The notes: a model not told the origin generated them from the sequence alone. A DNA stretch of 64,000 nt from Tetranychus cinnabarinus (GCA_022266195.1 WHVY01000002.1:7703001-7767000); one strand, 5' to 3'. Positions 1-12,972 are shown, numbered from the stretch's first letter. Numbers and translations: made by a program.

Positions 1-142
1 TAATTTCGATAAATTTGATTACTTTTTTTCAGACAAGCACACCATAACTCGTTCTCATGAGGGATACAAAGGTTACACAGCTTCCCATCCCATTTTCAAC
101 TATACAATTGTACCCATAAATAACGCTTTCAACGAAATTTGA
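1..142 (+). CDS. 3' end of a type-P secreted-protein gene (partial)
   Basis: Open frame from position 2 to the TGA at 140-142, ending ...SHPIFNYTIVPINNAFNEI. The same C-terminus (SHPI-NYTIVPIN-AFNEI) closes the complete type-P gene at 59763-60473, and the 3' flanking DNA to about position 440 also matches 60474-60765. This is therefore the last ~46 codons of a close paralogue whose start lies left of the window. A ctttttttcag string at about 22-32 resembles a splice acceptor, but the intact copy reads through the homologous position, so I treat it as coding. Function unknown; see the pair-5 P gene for the full architecture. Confidence 0.75.
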   Translation, partial: NFDKFDYFFSDKHTITRSHEGYKGYTASHPIFNYTIVPINNAFNEI

Positions 143-1078
143 AACCACATTCGATTTGTGGAAACAAATATATTTTCAATAAAGACCGTTTCAATCAACT
201 CTAAAATACGATTTTATCATTGGTTTACATATACAACTAACTGAAATGTTGACTGAAATACAAGTTAAAGAGTTGAATGAAAAATTTTGATAATAACTGT
301 AACCGTGACCTTTTTTCATAAAGAGTTATAATAGCATTTCAACATCGCCAGTCAAAGGTTAATAATCAATCAAAAGTGTTCCCTGGAAGATCAGATGAAC
401 AGAAAAATTAAAATTGATGATTGCAGAAATGAAGCTATCCAGGTGGGTGAAAATCTAGGGCTCAGTGTACTCTAACAATGTAATTAGTTTGCATATCAAA
501 TATTGCAATAGATTTATCTTTTTCAATCCAATCAATCGACATCAAAAAACACCAATTCTTAACGAAAAAAGCAACGTCAGAATGCGAAATCCAAAGTGTA
601 AATCTTTATTTTTTGACACATTAATAGTGTTCATTTGAGATGAAAAAGCAATTCAAACATAAAAAATTATCACTAGATTTGAGAGTTGAATCTTTGATGA
701 ACAATCATTAACGAAATTGGTTTCAAAATTTAAACTTTTAATCATAAATCATAGACGATGTAATCAATGTTAATAATTTTTAAAATTGTTGATCAACAAT
801 TTTCAAATCATTGTTTATTCAATTGAAAATTATACAATTTTCTAATCAGTAAATTGTCCAAAGCGTCCATTTCATTTACAATGTGTCCAGTATCTTTAAA
901 AAGATAATCGAGTTTCCTTTCGTAACATTATGTCAAAATTATCCATCATGTATTGTGCGTCAAAAAAGTGATCAACAAATGAATCTACTTGAATAGTGAA
1001 TGAATTTAGTTTCCAATAAATTAGTGATGAGAAAAAGAAGAAAAAATATTTCAATTTAAGTGAAATTTTTCCAGTTTT
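143..1078. other. intergenic, 3' flank of type-P gene then KChIP 3' region
   Basis: Positions 143-440 duplicate the 3' flank of the right-hand P gene (60474-60765), including an aataaag polyadenylation-like signal near 179. The rest is AT-rich with no supportable ORF and includes the 3' UTR side of the minus-strand KChIP gene. Confidence 0.5.
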
Positions 1079-4000
1079 TCACTCATAAAAGACAGTGTCA
1101 AAAATGGCAAAAGATTGCATCCGATCTTCCTGAAATGAAAGGTGATTTTTTCATGAGAATTTCAATATTTTCTTTAAACAGTTAAATGAACATTTACCTT
1201 TTTACACCAAGAATAAAAATCTTCATAAGTTATAGAGCCTCGATTATGGATATCGATTTCCTGATTATCATGGCAATGAGTAGTTTAGGCAAAAAGATGA
1301 AGAGCAAAATGAATTAACAAAAAAAGATGAATGAAGAGACAAGAAAATGATGATGATAATGATGACAATGAGATAATAATAGACATTCATTGATGAACCA
1401 GTAAATCAGATTAACCATCAGTGTAATCAACGTTGAAACTGCAAGTGAATATTGATCAATTATTATATCATGTAAACACTATCATCATAATTACATTTTT
1501 ATATCAATACAGATGATAGGGAATATCATGTTCATCAGAATTACCTTGAAAACTCTATCAACATGTTGACGTATATGAGCATCGTTGACTCGAGGTTGAG
1601 TACTTGAACCAAGCATCAGATAAACAGCTTTAACTACAATCATCATTTCATCTTTGGTAATCACTTGATCACCATGAACATCATACAACATGAAGACCCA
1701 TTCAATTTGGTCATTTAAATTGCCACGAGAAAGCATCGATAAAATGGTCAAGAATTGCTGAGACACCAAGAAACATTTCATTAAGAAGATTGAAAATGAA
1801 AAGAAAAAAATTGAACAAGAAAATGAAATTTGAAAAACTCACTTCAAAATTGATTGAGCTTTTGTTGAGATACCTTTTACAGGCATTGAATACACATGAT
1901 GCATATAATGAACCATCTGAGACAGAAAAGAAGAGAATCAAAATTAAAATCTTTTTTCCCTGAAAATTGACTGGGAATCCTCAGAACTCACCTCCCAATG
2001 GAAAGAAAGATGAGAATAAATTTTTGAATGAATCTTCTTTGCAAACACCATTCGGACATTCCTGAATAAGAATGAAAAATTGAAGTTAAACATTTTTCCT
2101 TTCAAATGCAAAATTCATTGAGTCAGTCAAATCTTTTCAGTAAATCTTTTCGAATCAATTTTTCACCAAATTTCCAAATCTTTACCTTAATTTTGAAATT
2201 GCAATATTAGCTATTCAATTTCATGGAATTTTTTTTTCAAATGTTTAATGAAATTTCATCAATTGTTGATTTTCCTCTACAATTAGCTTGTAAACCAGAA
2301 AATTGAAAAACTGGAAAAAATGAATTTCTGTTTTCTTCTTTTCCATTTTAAATTAAATTATCCAAATAATTGCAGATTTATATTAAAGATAAATGTATTG
2401 CTCAGCATTTCCATATTTTCCTGGTTAATCTTGTTCCATCATTTGTTGAAAATGTTTCATGGACTGAACATAATTTGCTTAACTTAATCTTATTTCAACT
2501 CGAAAATCTGATTGCAAGTTAATTGAGTTAATCAAGTAAAAATGGGAAAGCAAAATAATTAAAATGTAAATGAGAAGGGAAAAGAAGAAAACAAAAAATG
2601 AATTTCAATATCTTTTGATTTCAATTTAATCTTATTTTCTTTGATCAGCATCCAGGATAAAAGATGAATTTGAAATGATAAAAATAGCATTAAAACAAGC
2701 CAAACAGCAAATAATGATATTTGAGTGAAAATAATATTTCCATTTAATATCAACATTTCAATGTAAACCAATTTCAATTTGCAATCCAATTAAACTGAAC
2801 AAGATTCAAGTTTGTCAGAGCAAAATGTTGAGTCAAAAGTATTCAATTGATGGCATAAAGCTAATAAAGATTTTATTGATAATTTGAAAGAAGAAAATGT
2901 TGAAAGGAAATTGAAATCAATATTGAAATGTTCATTTTTCACTGAAGAAGAGAAATGATAAAATGATGTTCCTTTATTCATTGTGAAAGAGTTGAGGACA
3001 AAATCATTAATCATTGGATAGGAATGAAAATCAGAAGCAGTGAACAATTGAAATGATTGATAACCTAAAGACAAATGATGGTAAAGACAGTGAAAGAAGA
3101 TCGCCAAAATTATCGATTTGACTGAAAATTGAACTTTTAATCGAAATCAATGTTTACCTGTTTGAATCCTTGATAAATTTTTCGAAGTTCATGTTTGGCG
3201 AATTGAGTTGTGCTGGCCAATTTAGCCATATCTTTGGGTTTATATCGTGGCAATATGAATAATTCATCTTCCAATAAAATGTCTGAAAAGAGAAGAAAAT
3301 ATTTTTCCATTTTTTTAGTAAACTTGTTTCAATCAGTCGACTTGGATTACATCAACAATGTCATCAAGAAATGAGCCTCGACAAGTTAAAAATAGTTTCA
3401 GAGAAAACTTTTATTCCATTATCATTTGAAAAGGTAAAAACTCATAATGACGATGTTGTTGATGATGATGACGTTATCGTCACCACAAAATGATGAGGAA
3501 GAAAAAAGAATGGAAAAAAGAAAATTCTATTCCAGTCAAAATTCCATGTCAAAAGCATCTTTTTTTCACGAATTTCACTCTTTTCTCTCTCCACTTTCCA
3601 TGTTCACTTGAGGTAAGCCTTTGATTGATGAACTTAAAATAAGATCAACATCATGTTCACGACTCTATTCTCGGTCCAGCCTCAGGAAAGGAAAGCATTT
3701 GTTCCATCTGAGGATAATTTTGAAAAGAAAAATGAAAATCTCTTTTCATATTCATCTGCTTCTCTTGGCTCAACCTTTTTTTCACTCCCTGTTATCATCA
3801 ACCAATAAAGATAATGAGTTTACAAATTGTCTTGAGAAACATTTTCATCTCTTAATCACCATCATCATCATTTCCATGATAATATGAATCTCAATTTCTC
3901 GACTGATTCAAGCGAAAATAGTTTAACAAAATCATTAACTTTCATCTTTGAAACGTTCATCAGTTCAATTAGCTGAAAATGTTCATCGCTTTACTTGCGA

Positions 4001-7000
4001 GTTTTAATTTTCATATCAAATTGTCAACTAAATATAAATTATCTTCTTATAGCCACTAATCAGTGAATGAACATTTTCCTTGTTTATCCTTTTTCGAGTG
4101 AAATGTTCATCTAATGTAAATCATGATCGATTAGCAAATTAAAGTTGTAAGCATTATAAAATCATTTGAGAAGCTTTCAAATTCAATTTCAACGAAATGC
4201 AGAGAAACAATTTAAAGTCAAAGTTGCAGTTTAATTAAACAAATTGAAACTTTAGTCTTGAGCAAATTGCCAGACAATCAAGTTGCAAATCAAAGTTACG
4301 ATTAAACATTCAGAAGATGAGCAAAGAAACGATTCAACTCGACAGTCAACATGATAATATTTTATTAAATTTTACTGTTAAACTAAATGAACCAGTTTCA
4401 CCTAAAATTTAAATCTCATGAGCATTTGAATCTTTCTGGTTGAATCTCACTGCATCAACATTCATTAAAACACTTCACAATTAAACTGCAAATTGTTTAT
4501 TAACCAAAGTTTAACCTCTTTTGTTCATAAATTTATTAAACCAAATTACTACTAAGCTTGGTAACAATTTAGCAACACAGTTCAGTATAAAAATTAAGGT
4601 AAAAAGAGTCATTAAGATTCAGTAATTTTTGCTATTCGGTTCAATGTTTTTCAGAGTTTTTCAACTGAAATTTTCATTCTTGTTCAACATTTATTTTTTC
4701 AATAAAAGGTGAAATGAAATGGACTTTTACACCATTTTGATGAATTGAATTTTTGTGGTCAAATGTTTTGGGATTGATTTGGCAAATGGACAAATGAACT
4801 TTGAAATGAATGTTGAACTGACTAAATATTTGCTTTTAAGGTGACCAACAATCTTGGTTGCTATTTAAACTTGCTAAATTGAACATTAATTGAACATGAA
4901 AATAGCCTGAATAAACAAATGGAACACTTTGTTATTGGATATTTTTAGATTTTCCTTTCCTTCTGTTTACCTTTTCCTATGAAAATCTCAAACATGGTCA
5001 TCATCATCAATTATATTTATATGTTTCATTTTAACCAGGTAAACACAGGTTAGAAGGTGCTGTTATTGTTGATAAAAGTAAATTAATGTTTTGTAATTGT
5101 ATTTTCACGGCTCAAAGGGAAAAATGTAATCAATTTCAAGTGAAACTTGTTCGTAAGCTCATGAGTTTCTAACGAAGAAAACGATACAAAATGAAAATGA
5201 AATTCATTGTATGAAATTGTTTGGTGAAAAGGATCATTAAGTTTACCATTGAATTCACTTTATTCAAGTGTTTTAATTGCAAGAAACAATATTAAAGGAT
5301 CGTTTGGTAGATCCAGATCTCAAGTCATTTAAAATGTACAAAAAGAGCAACAATAAATGTTCATAAATGCTTTAAATTGATCAATTGGATCGCGCAAAAT
5401 TGATCAATCAATGGCCTAAATGGACTCATACTCAGGCTCGGACCATTCAGTTGCAAGGGTAAAGATGTGAGTTTCTGCACTTGGAAAAAGTAGACTTTTG
5501 AATGATTCGGAAAGCTGAAAGTAAACTCAAGCTTTGATCAGTAAAGAAGACCTAAGATTTTAGTTTGTTTCCAACCCAGTCGAATAAAAAAGTCTACACT
5601 GAATTGCGTTTCATGCTCATTCAGATACGCATGAAACAATTACGCCAGAAACTTGCCTTTTTTTGCGTTTTCGCCATGATTTCATTTATCAATGTCTGCT
5701 TGGACAATTAATAAGATGAATTTAACCATATATATTTAATGTAAACTCAAGGCTCAGTGGTTAAAGAGTCGGGTTAAATAAAAGTAATTGATAGAGGGTT
5801 CGAATCTAGGAAGATGTTTTTTGTTTCTAGAAATTTAGACGAGCACTTAGCTCATCTTATTGCATTAGCGCTAAATCTGAGACTTTATCTGGTGCGCATT
5901 TTCTGGCGTGTATGCCGCCTTCGACTGGGAACACGGTAGTTCTCGTCAAAATAGAAAAGTCCAGATCCTTCACAGTTATCGTAACACTTGATTCATTTAG
6001 CATTACAATATGCCAAGGTTTTCCTGCTTTGGTGCCCGTGCTGATATTGATTTGACTTGTTTTCGTGGGTCATTCCATTGATATTTGGAGTAGTAAATTA
6101 GCTTGGTGTCAAAGGGGAGGGTCAAATATGTAACAAATAGATGACAAGAAAGTTTTAAAGTTCACAGTCTTTTATTTTTTTGATTAAAAAACTGAATTGA
6201 ATAAAATTGAAATTGAAATGAAACTTGTTTTGGAATTCAAAATTTATTTCTGAACTTGAACCCAAGTGTCACCTTGGGTGTCAATCATAAGTTTATTAAA
6301 TATAAAACTTTGATTTTTCAATATGTATTGATTTTTAAAATAATTGGATGAGATTTAATGTTTAATATTTTCAAATTTAGCGCTTCATTTCTGAGTAGTA
6401 ACCAATTCAATAACCGGTTTCGCCATTGAGCCAGAAATGGCTTTTTTATACTACTATTATTGTCACTATTTCTTTGTTTCAACTTTGACCTGACCCGAAC
6501 TTCGGGCAGTTCAATTTTCTGACTAAGTTTCTTTTTTGTTCAATTTCGTTCAATTTATTTTAATTTGTAATTTTTTGTATTTCTTTTTGATTTTGAAAAT
6601 TGTTGTGTAATTTTCCATTGAATTATTTTGGGTCCTTCAATTATTGAATCATCATGAGTGCTGATGAAATTGTTTTTCAGTCGTTACGGCCGCTATAACC
6701 ATTGCTATGGTGTAGCAATGCACGATGAGTTATGAATCAAAATGAGTGATAGCACTATAATGTTAGCTGCATCACCGCAAATTTCCAACATTTTTCCACC
6801 GCCATCATATTCCCCTACGGATCGTATTCCACCTCCGCCATCATCACCACCGTTCACGGTCGAAGAAGCAGATTGAAAGGAGGATTCATCATTTGATGAA
6901 ACAGATCGAAGAGGTTTTTGTTGCTTAGAGGATAAACCCCCACTTTAATCTGATTCTTCCTTCAAACTTTCTCTTCTCTTTAACGAAAACTGTCGAATTT

Positions 7001-10000
7001 GATGCTTGCGAAAAATGATAAAGAGGGAAATAGGAAGTTCGAAGAGTATTCTATAAATCCTCGCCATTGCTCCAAAAAATCAAATTGTAAGTTTTTTAAT
7101 TGAAAAATAAGACTTGATAAACCTTGAAGTCTGTAGGTTTATTCATTTTGAAGTTTATTTGACCCGTCTCTTTGACTTCGCGCTTCTATAATAATTTACT
7201 TCAATTTGGTGAAAATATATTATCAACCTTAATGTTTCAAATCAAAATGTAACGATTTTTAAGATTCTCTGATAATTTCGAGTTTTGCCAAGTTCTGGTT
7301 TCTATTCAGAGTCCATTTTGAAACTCAACTCAACATAATGATCTTATTTACACACTTTTTATGGCACACTATATTTCACCTTCATTGTTTTATCAGTCAA
7401 AGTATCAACATTAATCGTCTGAAATCCTGTTTATTCAATGGTTTGTCCAGATTTGAATATTCAAGGCATGAGACATGATTGATTGGTAATATGATGCAGG
7501 AAAAGGTGAAAACTGATGATATTGACTCCCTTACACTTATAAAAGGCTGCAAAAAGTAAACAATGTTTTGGGAGTTTTACCTCCCAGTGACGTCAGAAGC
7601 TCAGCTTTGCTTCAACTTAAATGTTTTTTTTTTGAATAAATATTTTTCTTCTTTTTGACCAGAAAAATAGACACAAACAGATGAATATCGTTTCTCATTG
7701 ACTGATTATTTGAGAAACCATTATCATTATAAATGAAATGAAAGAGAATCAACATTATCAGACAAGAAATTAATGACCCGAAAAATATTGTAACGAAGTG
7801 AAAATAAAGCTCAACAATAGGCAACAAAGGTTCAAAATAAAAGGATCAAGTAGTACAAAGATGAAAATACATTCACGTTCATTTCAGTGCAACATTTACA
7901 ATCTCAATTTTTGCCCAGAAGGAGAGAAAGGTTAGAGGTTGAAATGCTGTTCCATGCAATGGGAACATTTTGGGTGATGAAAAGGATTAAAACATCAGGG
8001 AATGGATAGTGTCGATGCTGGAAGCATACAATTGTCATGTTGAGTCATTGAAATAAGAGAAGTCAAATTCCAATTAAAACACAAGGATAGTGAACAAGTC
8101 ATGATGCAGGAAGCAATATGATCAGATTGTAACTAGAAATGGAGAATTGCAATGAACAAAAATTTGTCTGAATTTTTCGACTTCGACATCGAGCAATATC
8201 AACTTGATTCATCTGGAAGTCCAGCAGCCATAACTTGAAATAATTAGTGAATCGACATTGAAATTCAGCATTGGCTGTGTGCATGTATATTGAAAGCTCA
8301 TGTGATGAACTTTAAAAGAATAGAATAGAAAGTTTTACGAAAACTCTATTTTCTCAGAGTAATTTAAAATTCTTCGTTTGCTAACGATAAGTTTCTTCCA
8401 GTGTGAGACTTTGGATATCGATGGAAATGTTGAAAGAAATTTCAATTTGTTTGATAGCATTTTCACCATCATTTCAGATGAAATATGATCAAGATCAAGA
8501 TTATGATGAGAAAATGTCTTCAAGTGTGAAAATTTTCACTTTTATTGTTTCCACTTTTCTTGTCAAACAAAGAATTTAAGAATCTCAAAGTTCACTTCTT
8601 CTGGGAGTGAAAGTTATCATCCCATTCGACTTGAGAACTAAATGTGGATAAAAACAATTTAATCAAATTCCTTTTCATAAGCTGATAACAATCAAATTGT
8701 TGACCCATGATAAACGATTAACATGAAAAGTTCACAAAAAAAGGAAAAATATTTCTATTCAATTGACACTTTTTTTGTTGACAAAATTTATTATTAAAAA
8801 TGTTGACTAAAAGTTGCAATTAAAGGGATGAGGAAAAAAAAGAAGCAAAATTTTGCATCATTTTAATGTGTTATTAATTTGTTCATGTTTCAATTAATAG
8901 GAAAATAAATGTTCACCATTTCCAGAGAATCGGGACTTTGCATGATCATGAAACATTGAATGATGATTGTGACTTTGTTATTTCACTTTATAATTGATTG
9001 TTGAAAACATATTTTTGTCTCAAATTATTTCTATTCCAGTTTGGCAAAGTTCAGTCAATTCATTTGTTATTCATTTTTCCATCATTTCTCCATCAATATG
9101 AACAAAGTAACCTTCAAGAAACCATTTCATTGCATTTCTTTAAAGAGGAAAAGTTGAGGGAACAGAAAATTCTTGTGTCTTTAATGTAATAATTTGGCAA
9201 ATATGTCTTGTCTTCACTTCATTACCATGCTATCCTAAAGTTATTCAGTCACGTAATCTCAATAATCTTTCAAGTAAAACAGGGAATTGCTCAAGCTGTA
9301 AAAATTAGGTGGCAAAAAAAAGGTTATGAATAAAGCATTGAAAAGCAAACAATTTCATCCTTTTAAGGTTTTAACAAATATTGTAACAGAAAAAGGTAAA
9401 CTTGATGAAAGGTGAAAGGAAGAGGATAAAAATAGAGAAAACTGAAAACGCTTTCAATGGTCAGGTGTGAAAGGTTAAAGTAAATTTTAAGTCCAAGGTT
9501 TGACCATTCATACAATTGACTTTTCTCGTGTTTTTCAATCAATCGAAGCTTTAAATAGTCTTTTTGTTTAGTTGATATTTGGTTGAAAACAAAAACAGTT
9601 CAAGTTCAAGAAGTAAATCTTATTCAAATGTTTTCATCTTAAAAAATTTTTTTCAAGAAACGTTTCATTAACAACAATTTTTCAACAAAATCAAAGGATA
9701 ATTTTTTTCGAATCAACTGTTTATTTTCGCCGATTCTCAGTCTTTTATTTAATGCTGATTTGAGTTTCAATTTAGGTCTTAAATATCAATTGGAAGACAC
9801 TTTGCTTCGTCTGCGAATGATTGAAATTTTTTAGTTTTCGAAGTGAATTTTGAGCCTATTTAATGTTGCAAACATTTTTGACCAATAATCTTTGTACATT
9901 CTTGCCTAAAGGTAACTTGACATAATCTTGTTTTGCTTTTTATTGACTTCAATCTAACCAAGCATTGTTACCGTTTAATGTAAAATTTTGGTTCACTTTT

Positions 10001-10477
10001 TTTACTTCTTTGCTTTCTTTGCCAATTCACTTGATTGTTAGATTCAGTTTACATTATTGGCAATAGTTTATCATGATATTCTGTATCAATTTAGTTGAAT
10101 CAGCAATAATAATATGTTGCAAAAGGATAATGTCTGATTTTTAGTATTGAATAGATGGAGAAGAAAACTCAGAAAATATAATAAGAAAAAGAAGATGAAA
10201 GGGAATGAAAAGAAAAAGTGGAAAATAAAATGAACATTTATCATCATGTCAATATAACGTCAATATTGTCAACACGAAAGAAAAAAAATGTTATTATTCT
10301 TTCAATTTCCGAATTGGAAATTTCAAGAAAAACAAGACAAAATATTTTGTTTCAATTCTTTGCTAAGTTTCCAATTGAATTGCAAATACAGAATTTCCAT
10401 CAACATGAATCGCATTTCTTTCTTGACATGAAAAAGCAAGTTGAAATTGTCTTACCTTTTACTGCGCCTTCAAACAT
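1079..10477 (-). CDS. Kv channel-interacting protein (KChIP/calsenilin)-like EF-hand protein
   Basis: Seven coding exons joined on the minus strand: 10477-10456, 3282-3158, 2061-1992, 1916-1843, 1757-1545, 1260-1198, 1129-1079. All junctions are GT/AG and the phases agree, giving 205 aa (618 nt with stop). The product starts MFEGAVKDILLEDEL and has the KChIP hallmarks: a helix ending IYQGFKQECPNG (residues ~43-54), FNAC at 82-85, WVFMLYDVHGD at 117-127, KDEMMIVVKAVYLML at 132-146, RQHVDRVF, then a final VFYE. KChIPs are calcium-sensing auxiliary subunits of Kv4 (A-type) potassium channels at the inner plasma membrane. EF1 carries the CP substitution typical of the family. EF2 (86-97) has K instead of the first Asp and one extra residue. 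EF3 (123-134) keeps D1, D5 and E12 but has His at 3 and Gln at 6. EF4 (171-182) has His at 3 and Arg at 5. Calcium binding is probably reduced. The first exon is short (7 codons); alternative upstream first exons are usual in this family and could be missed. Confidence 0.85.
5745..5830 (+). repeat. tRNA-derived SINE-like head
   Basis: Within KChIP intron 1. An A-box-like ggctcagtggttaaagag at about 5752 and a B-box-like gggttcgaatct at about 5804 have polymerase III spacing. The cloverleaf is not complete, so this looks like the head of a tRNA-derived SINE, whose body may run to about 5990 (a GC-richer stretch unlike its surroundings). Confidence 0.4.
6440..7080 (+). repeat. probable transposon remnant with a small Pro-rich ORF
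   Basis: A base-composition island inside KChIP intron 1. It includes a 44-codon ORF at 6742-6876 starting MSDSTIMLAASPQ, with PPPS and PPPPSSPPF runs, preceded by a GC-rich tacggccgctataac stretch. No partner domain, TIR or LTR could be fixed. It may be the start of a gag-like frame or the tail of a decayed element. No function is claimed. Confidence 0.25.
7081..10455. other. KChIP intron 1, no further gene seen
   Basis: AT-rich intron sequence with several short ORFs that lack codon structure or family similarity. The stretch 3283-5744 is likewise intronic with nothing supportable. Confidence 0.5.
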
Positions 10478-10906
10478 TTGATTCACCTTTTCACTCCAAT
10501 TGGTGGACTGCTTTCAATGGCTCTGTCAATGAAAGTAGACAAATAAAAATTAAGCTTTACACTGGCAAATAAGTGCAAGTTATTGCATTGGAATATCATC
10601 CAGATTTGGAATCATGTAAGACTGAACTTTAAGGAGTAGATAAGGTAGTCTTTGATGGAGAGTTGAGCATCATTTACCGTCAAAGACATGCGTTATTAGT
10701 TTGATGATGTATTATTGATTAATCAGGACTTAACCTTCAAGCATTACTTTATACTTTTACCGTTTAGCATCACAGACCAGATGAAAATGTAAACTTGTAA
10801 ATAGTTCAGTTGATGCAAAATATCATTCACTGATTATTTTGGTTTAGCAGAAATGGTTGATACCTTAATGACAAAGTTGAAAATTGTTTTAATCGAATAT
10901 TAAAAT
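10478..10906. other. KChIP upstream / M0 downstream spacer
   Basis: No gene recognised. It should contain the KChIP 5' UTR or promoter on the minus strand and the 3' flank of the dead M gene. Confidence 0.4.
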
Positions 10907-11436
10907 TTAATTTGAAAAAATTCTGCATTCATCAATGTTTCGAGTTGAAGTCAGCCCTTTCTTGGTGTCAATGAAATGTGCAATAAAATAATGGTTTTCA
11001 GTTAATTTTGGGAACAATGAAGCAGTTTTGTTATCCAGTGCAAGAATCATCAGTGGAGTTGACTCTCGATATCGTTTAGATAACAGCTTTATATTACACG
11101 TTTCGGATCGTAAGTTGAACAGAAGAAGATATTTCAGAGTTTTGATGAATTTTTCCATTTCTGCCATAAATTTAGGATATTCGACTTCGTTTGCATTAAA
11201 TGTACAATTCTTAGTGTTAGGCAATGTACATTTATGTGGTGGGTTCGAGAATAAATAATCACAAATATTATAACTGGATCTGTCGACTCCGTCACAATAA
11301 TTTTCATAAACACGAGTTACAGCCCATTGAACAAACGACTCAAAATCTTTGACGGGTACATTATGAGTATAAAAATCAACTGAAAGAGGATCGACTCTGA
11401 TAGATTTAATAATTTTTTATGTAACTTTGTCAATAT
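10907..11436 (-). pseudogene. 3' part of broken type-M secreted-protein gene (M0)
   Basis: The minus-strand frame ends TLKYLLLFNLRSETC...DNKTASLFPKL...DECRIFSN, closest to the pair-5 M gene (58081-59250), and contains the M-family LPxNCTFNANEV block. Upstream of the Cys-rich centre the frame hits TAA at 11417-11419, where intact copies read VTSHIIK. At 11436 the homology stops at an LTR element and resumes at 17114. It is dead both by stop codon and by insertion. The stop may be older than the insertion or have arisen afterwards. Confidence 0.8.
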
Positions 11437-11608
11437 TGTAAAGAATTTTTCTTTACTGTTTGAGAGTTCCTAGGGAACTAACTCTTTTCTTTATTTGAGT
11501 CTACAATTTATATCTTAGAATACATAATACATACTAACATAGGTAAAATAATCGATAAAGGTGTAACATTAAAATCAGAATACATCAATTACTTTTGGGT
11601 GTGTTACA
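11437..11608 (-). repeat. LTR (3' LTR in element orientation)
   Basis: 172 bp, tgtaaagaat...gtgttaca. Matches 16942-17113 base for base on my reading, which implies recent insertion. Confidence 0.85.
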
Positions 11609-11648
11609 TATACCGGCCGCCATTCTGAACAGCCACTGTTCAGTTACA
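11609..11648. repeat. 40-bp hairpin-containing direct repeat, copy 1
   Basis: tataccggcc followed by ctgaacag-cca-ctgttcag, a perfect 8-bp inverted repeat. A second copy with a different loop (tct) is at 13159-13198. The two bracket the Cys-rich ORF and abut the LTR on this side. Confidence 0.7.
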
Positions 11649-11922
11649 ATAATTACGCGGGTCCTGAGGATGGTAAGTTTGTGTTTGGTGAAGGGTTCAT
11701 TGTTCCGATGCTCTCAACTTATTTTCAGCTTCGTTCAACAATGTAGGGATAGCATTAGGACTACAATTATATGTTGAAATGTAATTGTTTGGTTCGGATC
11801 TTGAATCATATTTAGTAATAACAGGTTTGTAAATATAATATTATTGACTAGTTAAAGAAATATGAAATTAATTAGTACGTTATCAATTTTCTTTCAGCCA
11901 TCGGTTCGTATTCCGGGTAAAT

Positions 11923-12972
11923 TTAAGTCAATCTGGTTCTTATTTTAGAAGATTTGTTCCATCCTTCTAGCTCTATAAGAGGAAAGTCTATTTCAGCCCC
12001 TGCAGTATATGAGATTTGACCGTTGGAAGATTTACTATGGAGCATGATTTGTCTTAAACTTCTAGGGTCTTCGCTCCCGCAATTACGGCAGCAATTGGGT
12101 CCAATCCCACAGAATTCAGGTTGACAAATTTCTTCCTCTGTGAGGGGAGGACCAAAACAACATCCTTTGTTTCTTTTTGGGTTGTCTGGTCGGAATTTCT
12201 TGCAGCATCCCTTGTAATCAGACTTGGGGTTTGGTATACAGTTGTATTCAGTGTTCCAATCTTCGTAACACCATTTACAAATAATTAAAAACTGACTACG
12301 GAGCCGATAAAATGGACTATCCCGTAGTTCAAAAGAGGTAGGATAATCTTCGAAATCAAGAGGGTGTATTGAGACAGCAGTACGAGCAATTTGGAAGTAA
12401 TGTTTATAAAATTCACTTATCTTTGCGTCACTAGCCAGAATAAACTGTCTCTGATTATGGTTTGTCGGAGTACCTCTATGACAAGGAATTCTCGCCATGG
12501 AATACTTTATCCAAGATTTTTCAAACAAACTGACTGGGGAGAAGGGAACAACATCGATGAGAGCAAAGTTATAAGGCTCTGGTGGGTCACTGCAATCTTC
12601 AAGATAGTCGTATTCAGGTTCAACATATGCGTGTTTGATATAGCATTGGGATCGTATGGATCGGGCAAATGCAGACTCATTAGCATCATGGGATGAACCG
12701 TCAATTGCATGGTCCATATTAATAAAGAGTCCTAAGGCAGCGTAGTCCGCATTATCTGCAAATGCTTCATGAGAAATTTTCTTAAGTCCACCTCGAAAAG
12801 GACAACAAAAGGAATAGGAGGCACCACCAATAATACCAACATACTGGATGATTCCGTCCCAAACTGTATTCTTGACACCCAAATCACTAGCATAGTGTAT
12901 TATATATTGCCAGAATACCACGCTTTGTCTATTTCGACTACAAAATGGGATGAGGGCATTGTAAGACGTCAT
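11923..12972 (-). CDS. uncharacterised Cys-rich protein carried by the LTR element
   Basis: 349 aa from the ATG at 12972 (a longer frame would need a TTG start, and TGA lies 4 codons further up). Not a family I recognise. The first ~200 residues are mixed alpha/beta in composition with NALIPFCSRN near the start. A Cys cluster follows: CKWC, NC, CCKK, CCFG, C...FCGIGPNCCRNC, which suggests metal binding or disulfides. No signal peptide and no transmembrane anchor is obvious, so a classical env is unlikely. It lies between the gag-like ORF and the 3' LTR, bracketed by the two 40-bp hairpin repeats, as expected for a captured gene. The CxWC start of the cluster resembles the zinc finger of the gene at 56528-57127 (CRWC), but I cannot show homology. 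Confidence 0.55.
   Translation of the reverse strand: MTSYNALIPFCSRNRQSVVFWQYIIHYASDLGVKNTVWDGIIQYVGIIGGASYSFCCPFRGGLKKISHEAFADNADYAALGLFINMDHAIDGSSHDANESAFARSIRSQCYIKHAYVEPEYDYLEDCSDPPEPYNFALIDVVPFSPVSLFEKSWIKYSMARIPCHRGTPTNHNQRQFILASDAKISEFYKHYFQIARTAVSIHPLDFEDYPTSFELRDSPFYRLRSQFLIICKWCYEDWNTEYNCIPNPKSDYKGCCKKFRPDNPKRNKGCCFGPPLTEEEICQPEFCGIGPNCCRNCGSEDPRSLRQIMLHSKSSNGQISYTAGAEIDFPLIELEGWNKSSKIRTRLT

Noticed and set aside
22..32. Splice acceptor-like ctttttttcag at the window start
   Set aside because: The intact P5 gene has coding sequence at the homologous position, so an intron here is unlikely.
5745..5830. Functional tRNA gene
   Set aside because: The cloverleaf is incomplete and the spacing suits a SINE head better.
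10218..10481. Plus-strand ORF at 10218-10481
   Set aside because: Overlaps the antisense of the KChIP first exon and its splice donor. Lys/Ile-rich low complexity without a family.
12391..12710. Other ORFs inside the Cys-rich gene (12391-12696 plus, 12507-12710 minus)
   Set aside because: Shadows of the 349-codon frame.
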